From the NCBI GenBank assembly GCA_945910005.1, contig OX246738.1:25346332-25410331 (forward strand): a stretch of 64,000 nucleotides of DNA, in the 5' to 3' direction. Below, piece after piece: positions 57,831-64,000 of this stretch (its first letter is position 1; each line of letters opens with the position of its first letter). The notes beneath the pieces are model-generated. The model was not told the DNA's origin and made no database searches. It saw only the letters and a list, made by a program, of their open reading frames with translations. Position numbers and translations under genes: made by a program. This DNA is from Isoperla grammatica (lineage: Eukaryota > Arthropoda > Insecta > Plecoptera > Perlodidae).

Positions 57831-59377
57831 CAGTGGCGTAACTAATGGGGGTTTAGGGGGGTTAAACTCCTTCACTTAGATCTTTCAATAATTCAATTAT
57901 ATTTATGTGTTCATCTACAACTAATATAGGCCTACCTTTCGCTCGAACCAGTAAAAGTGAGGGTAGCTATAAATAAACTTGCATTAATCTAATATTACAA
58001 TATCACGGTCTGTGAATTTAAATTTAAATTTATGTGACTTGTGAGCACAATGTTTCAGTTCATGTTGAGATTATATTGAACAGTAATAAAACATTAATAA
58101 TACAATTTCTATGCAATTTTTTTTTAGAACTATAATTAATACCTACTGTAACACTAACTTCAATATAATACAGACAAACGAGTAGTGGTTCGAGTAGTAT
58201 TCTTTGAGTCTAAAAGGCACGAAATAATTATAGAAGTGAAAAAAAAATGGGGGGCTGAGCCCCAGACCCCTTTCAGTCCCCTCATCTCACTTTTCCCTAC
58301 ATCCCCTACCAGGGGCGTATCCAGGAATTGGGAAAGGGGGGGGGGGGGGGGGGGGTTCAATCCATATTATAGAGAGTGGAACCAAAACATAATTGGGGTT
58401 CCGGGGGACTTGCCCCACGAAAAAATTCTCGTCAAGGTCATTTTAGTGCAAATCTGTGCATTTAACAGCGGCCAACTGAAACAAGATTACTCAGTTTCTG
58501 GCAACACATTTTTTCCTTAGCACCGCTAATAAAAGGAACCTCAATCAATAATTTGTATTTTTTTCGTATTGCTTGCACGGCTGTCCGTTGTGACAGTTTC
58601 TGTGCTTGCACCTCGAGTCTTTTTCGGAAAATAGTCTAACAGCGAGGGACTCTGTTTCCTCCGAGACATTTTTGACTGGAAAGTGAAAATAAATAGTATT
58701 TTAAATTGTATTCACTAAGCGCGTTGATTGCCTAGACTTGAAACTATACTATGATACATTACGTAAGCGTACTTACCTCGTCACTGATTGAAGAGTTGAT
58801 GGTGGCTATTATAGTATTGATTGCATTGCATCTCTCTACACCCCACTCAACACGAATTATTAAATTTAAATGCCTGTTGCCTGTATTGTCACACCATGCA
58901 ACCGCCGTTTGCGATACTCAGACAATGACTAAATATTAAAGAATGTGTTTATGTAGAGAGCATGTGGGTTTGCGGGGTCAGCTACATGCGCCAACTTGAA
59001 TGAATTGCGGCATTGTTTCAAAAAGTGTACACGTTACACCACTACACCGCCTCGCTTTCTGTGGCGGCGTCTTCTGTGCGAGTCAGTAAGTGTCAAGTGA
59101 TATGGATTCCGTTCCGTGCCTTGTTCGATAGTATGAGTGTTGTTTCACATCCAGGGCCCACCCCGCCAAGAACAGCTGAGGTGTTGGTAGATAAAAATAT
59201 AATTATAGATCGATGCGTGTATTTTTAACAAAAACAAATGTCTAAAATACTGTCTATTGAAATGTGGTCATTTTCCATGTTTCGTTTGGAAAGGGGGGGG
59301 GGGGGGGGGTTGTCCCCCCCGTGTTAACGCCACTATCCCCTACATCCGCTCCGAAATAATTCCTAGTTACGCCACTG
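57831..59377. mobile_element. hAT-like element with CAGTGGCGTAACTA ends, nested
   Basis: CAGTGGCGTAACTA at 57831 and its reverse complement ending at 59377. The flanking octamers TTCGTATC (57823-57830) and CTCGTGTC (59378-59385) agree at 6 of 8 positions, compatible with a decayed 8-bp hAT duplication. The interior holds another similar end, CAGGGGCGTATCCAGG at 58313, next to a poly(G) tract, so further nesting is likely. No transposase frame is recognisable. Confidence 0.55.
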
Positions 59378-59879
59378 CTCGTGTCGCAAGATACGTTTGA
59401 CCATCGAGATTTGTAGATTTAGATTTAGATTTTTAGATTTATGGTAACGTTTCCTAAATGTAACAAACATTTCTACTTAGGCCTAATTGATATCAACTCA
59501 TTTTGCTATTCGCGTCCGCTGAGGATTCTCACTATTTACTTAAAGGAATAGTCAGGTGAAAACTAAAAAACTGCCATTTGTATATGTCCACCCTCAAATA
59601 TGGAAAACATGACCAAATGCCCTGTAATTAATTTTTGTGTGACGATGTGTAGAAAAGTTGCAATCTGTTTTGAGCGGCACTGTCCGCAGTCGCCGAGTGT
59701 TTCGCGGAGCGCTGGCTGGACTCGTATTACACAATGAGTGCTCTGTCTGTCGGGAAGGCGCTAGCGAGCTCAGAACCGATACAGCTGTCTTTAGAAGAAA
59801 AATGCAGCAGAGCTGGCAAAGTGAACCTAGTAGAATAGCTAAATGTTCACTATTTTTTGTCTTGCATTGAAGCAACCTA

Positions 59880-59915
59880 TAAGTGTGTGTGCGAGGGGGG
59901 GGGGGGGGGGGGTAC
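59880..59915. repeat. Poly(G) tract
   Basis: About 17 G after GTGTGTGTGCGAG. One of about a dozen G or C homopolymer tracts in the window. Confidence 0.9.
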
Positions 59916-60573
59916 GAATATAAACACACATTTTTCTATGACTGCAGTAATGTATTTCAATTGCCCCTTCTCCCTGTTGTTACGCGCCTGGTCATAAGGT
60001 CTGTGAAACAGTGCTCTCGGCACAGAATGAAAACGGGAAGTAGAGATGACATCTAATAAACGAGAAACAAAATTAATGGTGGCAATGGCGGTTTTCATAA
60101 ATTTCTCGAAAAAAGGAAGGCATTTTTAAATAATTAAATTTTAATTCCTCGAAATTAGTAACTTGTTTTCAAATGTAGATGATGGACGAACTGTGGTTGT
60201 AAAATGCCTCATGAAATGAAATGAACTTTTCAATATTTTTGAAGAAGTTCCCGAAATTAGGAACTTCCGTGTTTTACATTCCTTTCATTTAAAAAGACGC
60301 GTTCCTTTAAAAGTTATCGAAAAATGGAAGTTTTTCAAAATTTCGTAACCCTACCCAACACTGAAGGGAACCTACTAGGAAAGGGTCGTTTAACGTTTAA
60401 ACGCGACTGTAGAGTTTGAACGTTTATAGTTTTAAACAGTAAAATAAAACGTGGAGTTGAATTTTTGTTGTTGTTAAGCTGAAATTCAGAATAGCGATTA
60501 CGGTCCATCCATGTCAAAGGGTTAAATTCAAATTCCTTGTTCCCACTACTCATCTCAGATCCTTCGTTTGGTT

Positions 60574-61242
60574 GGGTGCGGTCCGAAATGTACTCTGAAT
60601 ACTCCGTTTAGAGCATGGTGGATCATGGCACCGCCATTTTTACACTCGATTTTTATACACGATTACGGGACGCGATACGCACCACCTTGCGCGCCACTTC
60701 AAAAATAGATCGTGAACGAGCTATCGCGTACCTCATCAATGAACTAATCAATTCGAGCTCCGAAAGCTCAGACGAAGACTTAGAAATATTGGCTGCGATA
60801 AATTCTCCAGGCGCCTCTACAATGTGAATGTGGTCAGGTAAATAGAACACGTTCATAACCCAATGCATGTATGTATGGGCACTCTAACCTAATACTTGGG
60901 GGGGAGACCCTAGGAGAAAATATAAAACCAATGTTTTGACCAAAAATATGAATAATCAATTAATACAAACCACTTAGAGCTCGCTGCGCATCGGAGGCCG
61001 TAAGTGTGACGGCACACTTGGCCCCAGACGGCAATACAAATTTTACCCTTTCGTATTTTCCCCGCCATATTTCTTCGCACTCCCAACACTCTGCGATTTT
61101 TACGGAGTATCTCGAGCGTACTCCGGAGCGCGCTCTCGACAGTAACGGGACGCAGAGCGCGGAGTACTTGGAGTATCTCGAGATGATTTCGGGACGCGCA
61201 GAGTGTAATCTGTGTACTCGGAGTACATTTCGGACCGCACCC
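60574..61242. mobile_element. PIF/Harbinger-like DNA transposon derivative (669 bp), GTT target duplication
   Basis: Ends GGGTGCGGTCCGAAATGTAC then CYGAGTAC on both sides in inverted orientation, flanked by GTT at 60571-60573 and 61243-61245. The right third has multiple nested GAGTATCTCGAG / CTCGGAGTAC palindromes. GGGTGCG-TCCGAAATG ends with 3-bp duplications suit Harbinger. It encodes a short frame (60615-60827) that may be the leftover start of a transposon protein. Confidence 0.8.
60615..60827 (+). CDS. Short hypothetical ORF inside the Harbinger-like element
   Basis: 70 codons starting at an ATG 41 bp inside the left end. An N-terminal part with a basic RLRDAIRTTLRATSK segment is followed by ERAIAYLINELINSSS and an acidic SSSESSDEDLEIL tail. 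It ends before the middle of the element and no DDE transposase motifs follow. An acidic serine-rich leader is common near the start of animal Harbinger-type proteins, so a remnant first exon is possible but unproven. The overlapping minus frame at 60653-60868 has no better claim. Confidence 0.3.
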   Translation: MVDHGTAIFTLDFYTRLRDAIRTTLRATSKIDRERAIAYLINELINSSSESSDEDLEILAAINSPGASTM

Positions 61243-61245
61243 GTT

Positions 61246-62388
61246 GTCACAATTGTAATAATCCCTAGACCCCCCCCCCCCCCCCCCCAATCTCCAGTGA
61301 TGTTTCTCATACTATTGGCGCAGTTTCATATTGTACTTAGATTAGGTACAGGAACAAGGGTGGACTGGGCTCAGCTTAGAGCTTAGACCATTCGAAAAGT
61401 TTCTTGCCCAACCAGTTGAGATTTCGTATCTTGTTCGATATTATCAAGAAACTTATCAATTTTGCTGGTAAGCCTGAAGCTATGATCTTATTCTACTGAT
61501 GTGTATAGTGTTTTATTAATTTTGCTTGCTCGCTTTAGGCTCTCCGCATTTTTGTTATTACTTTCCATGTAAGTCTAGGCACGTTAGGCTGAAATATGTT
61601 TGTAACCGTTTATCTACTGGATAATAATTAATAAACCTACATTGGCGTTTCAGTCTATGGGTGGGTAATACGTACCCGTGTTATTATATTTTACAAACGT
61701 TACCACATCGCAAGTAGATGGCGGTGGCACTGATAGTACGGGTATGGGGCAAAGCCCCAGCCGCGGAAGCAATTTCGTCAAAGAAGATTTTTTATGGGAT
61801 GCAATAAGTTTAATGGTCTAAAGCACAATTTTAGGCGAAATTTTATAATAAATTACAATGCATTCGAAAGCCAATGTTGCATTGGTAGCGCTTTACATAA
61901 CTGGGGTGGTTTGATATTCTGCTGTCCGCGTGAAAGTAGGCCTAAGATAGTAGCCACGCGCGGTTTGGGGGACTTGCTGCAAACTTCTTTTGATGTACGC
62001 CGAACAATGATATGCCATTCTCGGGAACTGTGTGGTTTCTTTCGGTAGTTGGAATAGATGACGGCGTCGGCGTGTAAAGGTGGATGAAATAAGACGCGCA
62101 AGGTTGTAGAACACTAAAATGAATCACGTTACAGGCGCGTTATCGAAGAATACCACACTTAGTCGTAGCTTCCAATTTCAACAGTGAGCGCCTGCCCGAC
62201 TCAAGGCAAAGACATGCGAGTAGTAAACAAACGTAAAGTCAAAGCAATGATTGGTCAAAGTACTAGAGCCGGCGCTGGTTACCAATAATTACACGAATAT
62301 GCACTTCATTTATATTTTATGAAATAAGAAGAGAGATATCAGTATTATGCTCTTCTCATTGCGGGGGTCAACCGGTAGCCGTCAAAAG
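61246..62388. other. No gene recognised; poly(C) tract
   Basis: Poly(C) of about 18 at 61271-61288, immediately after the Harbinger-like element. GGGGCAAAGCCCC hairpin near 61746. Overlapping frames at 61794-62127 on both strands show no recognisable similarity. Confidence 0.4.
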
Positions 62389-62456
62389 GTATGTTGCTTG
62401 CTCTATAAGTATGTTGCTTGCTAAGTATGTTGCTTGCTAAGTATGTTGCTAGCTAA
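62389..62456. repeat. Short tandem repeat, 16-bp unit, about 4 copies
   Basis: Unit AAGTATGTTGCTTGCT; the first copy has a small CTCTAT variation and the last ends TTGCTAGCTAA. Confidence 0.9.
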
Positions 62457-64000
62457 TGTCGGCGGGCGTTGTCAAGTCTACGAACAGCTAGAACACTTTT
62501 CTCAGAATAAGATATAAGAGTGGGCTTGAACAAACAAGAAACAAAACCAACTGCAGTGAAACTCAAACTAGGCTATTTCTTTGTTTAATACACTGACAAA
62601 GTGAATTCACGAGAACATTCATTAGCCCACTCAAATGTATACATCCGTGGGTTGTTTGATGAAACAGACATGTGCGTGGGCTCAATCTCTTCCGTTTTAG
62701 CTTACAGAATAATAATTTGGATGGTGCTAAGGTCCATAATAGGCTAAGTTCAGGCGTTACAGGTAAAAAAGCCGACTCTCCAAGAGGTTTTTTCCTATTT
62801 ATCTTAACCGCAGGTTTTGTGGCAAAATGGAATATGTTATTACTGGGCCATGTTTTGAGATGGTCGTTAGTAGTGAAGCATATTAATATGGTTGAAGCAA
62901 TATGTGTACTTTGTCTGCCCCTTTCATGCACGTTTCAACGAAAATAAACAGATGCCTGCCGTCCTTTCACACATTCGTAAAGACGGTTTTCCGCTTCACA
63001 ACCGTTATGTTTTTAATTTCCTGGTAACCAATATGCTCTAGTAAATTCTGTACTAATGAGCCTGTATTAAGTGGATGATAAAAACTATAAATTGTTAAAA
63101 TAAAATTGGTACTATTTGACTCGTTAGCATGATACGTTCGAATCGCCTTAGTTCTTGATCTTGTGTTTAATTGAAACGCTCATCAACAAAAGTTACGTGC
63201 CTCCGCTTATTGCACATAACTGAATTTCACCTCATTTTCATATCAAATTACACATATGGATCATTAAAATTAAAATTATTGTTGATAGTATGGAAAGATA
63301 GCAAAGCAATGTGAATACAAATTTATTCCCATCTTACGTCAAACCTACAGATCTACAAAACAGTTTTATGGCTACGGGTCAAGGTCCCATTAAATTGCTT
63401 TTTATTTTCTTGTTTTTCTGAGTTTCAAGTTGAAAGAGAACCGATGAACCAGCTCGGAGGTTCTGGATTCGACATAATCGAACAATATTTGTTTTAAAAG
63501 GTCTCATTATAATAACTGGGCCAAATTAAAGTTTCTTTAGTAATATTTTAAGAACGCTACACAATATTGAAAAAGTGATAAATTTGTGTTCGGTTTGTGT
63601 GTTCGTGTTAATTGTGGTTTTGTAAGCATTAAAATTTGTATTTAAAAACTTACAATTATTTTAATCATTACGGTGGTTATTGGTAATATAAATTCATTAA
63701 TTACAATTAATTATTTCATTTCCCCGTATTGATAAAAATCCTGGAAACCTTTTGAATTCAGTCTTCAGTTCTTACGAAGCCATGTCACGCTTATTTATTA
63801 CTTGTCAATATTGTGTACCCAGTGGCGTATCCAAGGGGGGGGGTTAGGGGGGGGGACAAAACCCCCCCTTTCGCAAAAGAAAAGAGGAAACTACATTGGA
63901 TCGAAAAAAAATGGAAATATAAATATACAGTATTTTTGTATTAAATACCAAAGACATTAGTTTTTGTTAAAAATACACACATCGCTCTATAATTCTATTT
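62457..64000. other. No gene recognised; isolated CAGTGGCGTATCC end with poly(G)
   Basis: CAGTGGCGTATCCAAGG near 63821 followed by interrupted G-runs and a CCCCCC run (63836-63870) looks like the start of a transposon running out of the window. The minus frame at 62563-62931 and plus frame at 62672-62947 overlap and are not recognisable. Confidence 0.4.

Larger units (their letters stand above)
57613..60363. mobile_element. Probable outer inverted-repeat element with GGAAC-rich arms
   Basis: Left GGTTTTGGGTTGGGTAAGTT and right (reversed) CAGTGTTGGGTAGGGTTACG are loosely inverted. Both sides are crowded with AAGGAACTTTT / AGTTCCTT-type motifs over about 200 bp, inverted relative to each other. 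The arms are diverged and boundaries soft. A second element at 57.83-59.38 kb lies inside. Two poly(G) tracts and small unrecognised frames occupy the rest. Confidence 0.4.

Noticed and set aside
60910..61386. Three overlapping 116-126-aa frames on both strands
   Set aside because: They cross the end of the Harbinger-like element and a poly(C) tract; palindromic GC-rich sequence keeps several frames open.

Overview
This is nuclear DNA from an invertebrate animal with a large, AT-rich (roughly 60-65% A+T), repeat-loaded genome. The evidence is a spliced metazoan gene end, an intact non-LTR retrotransposon, tRNA-derived SINEs, many non-autonomous inverted-repeat transposons, and long (TTA)n, (ATAC)n and (GTGTGC)n microsatellites. 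Phylum cannot be fixed from the sequence alone; arthropod or another marine or soil invertebrate fits best. There are no prokaryotic operons, phage or CRISPR signals.

Only one host protein-coding exon is recognised. It is the terminal exon of an SRBD1/Tex-like S1 RNA-binding-domain protein at 3998-4182 (+), with a splice acceptor before it and an AATAAA after it. Upstream, in what must be its last intron, lie a same-strand LINE whose ORF is open from the window edge to 2900 (endonuclease, reverse transcriptase, C-terminal domain; (TAA)n tail at about 3357) and a fragment of a second LINE. From about 4.2 kb to the end I find no convincing host exon. This is about 60 kb of intergenic DNA, or intron of an unseen gene, built mainly of transposable elements.

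Layout. 4.3-5.7 kb: (TTA)n arrays, a hairpin and a 450-bp hAT-like MITE with a perfect 8-bp target duplication. 5.7-7.45 kb: an element with ~150-bp repeats (Pearl/Helitron-like type), split by a 1.13-kb foldback element with ~435-bp arms. 8.2-8.7, 20.1-21.0 and 26.3-26.9 kb: foldback elements sharing terminal sequences. 10.6-11.3, 14.46-14.66, 54.24-54.37 and 60.57-61.24 kb: MITEs with 3-bp target duplications (TTA, TTA, TAA, GTT; PIF/Harbinger-like). 15.6-16.7 kb: a decayed LINE end with a tandem-repeat 3' UTR and a (TTA)n tail. 18.1-19.9 kb: nested inverted repeats. 25.5-27.8 kb: two related foldbacks around two copies of a unit carrying CRE-like and X-box-like motifs. 30.7-31.6 kb: two adjacent unrelated minisatellites (~70 bp and 29 bp). 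33.9-34.3 and 40.96-41.16 kb: long and short members of one MITE family, the short one flanked by TTAA. 34.5 and 49.7 kb: full-length copies of one tRNA-derived SINE, each with a 10-bp target duplication, plus several fragments elsewhere. 37.7-38.7, 43.8-44.1 and 52.4-52.7 kb: further foldbacks. 57.6-60.4 kb: a nested pair of inverted-repeat elements.

Nothing suggests genes acting together in a pathway. The biology on show is retrotransposon mobilisation (LINE machinery, SINE parasites) and DNA-transposon non-autonomous derivatives. All repeat-family names are inferred from termini and target duplications read by eye; no database search was possible.
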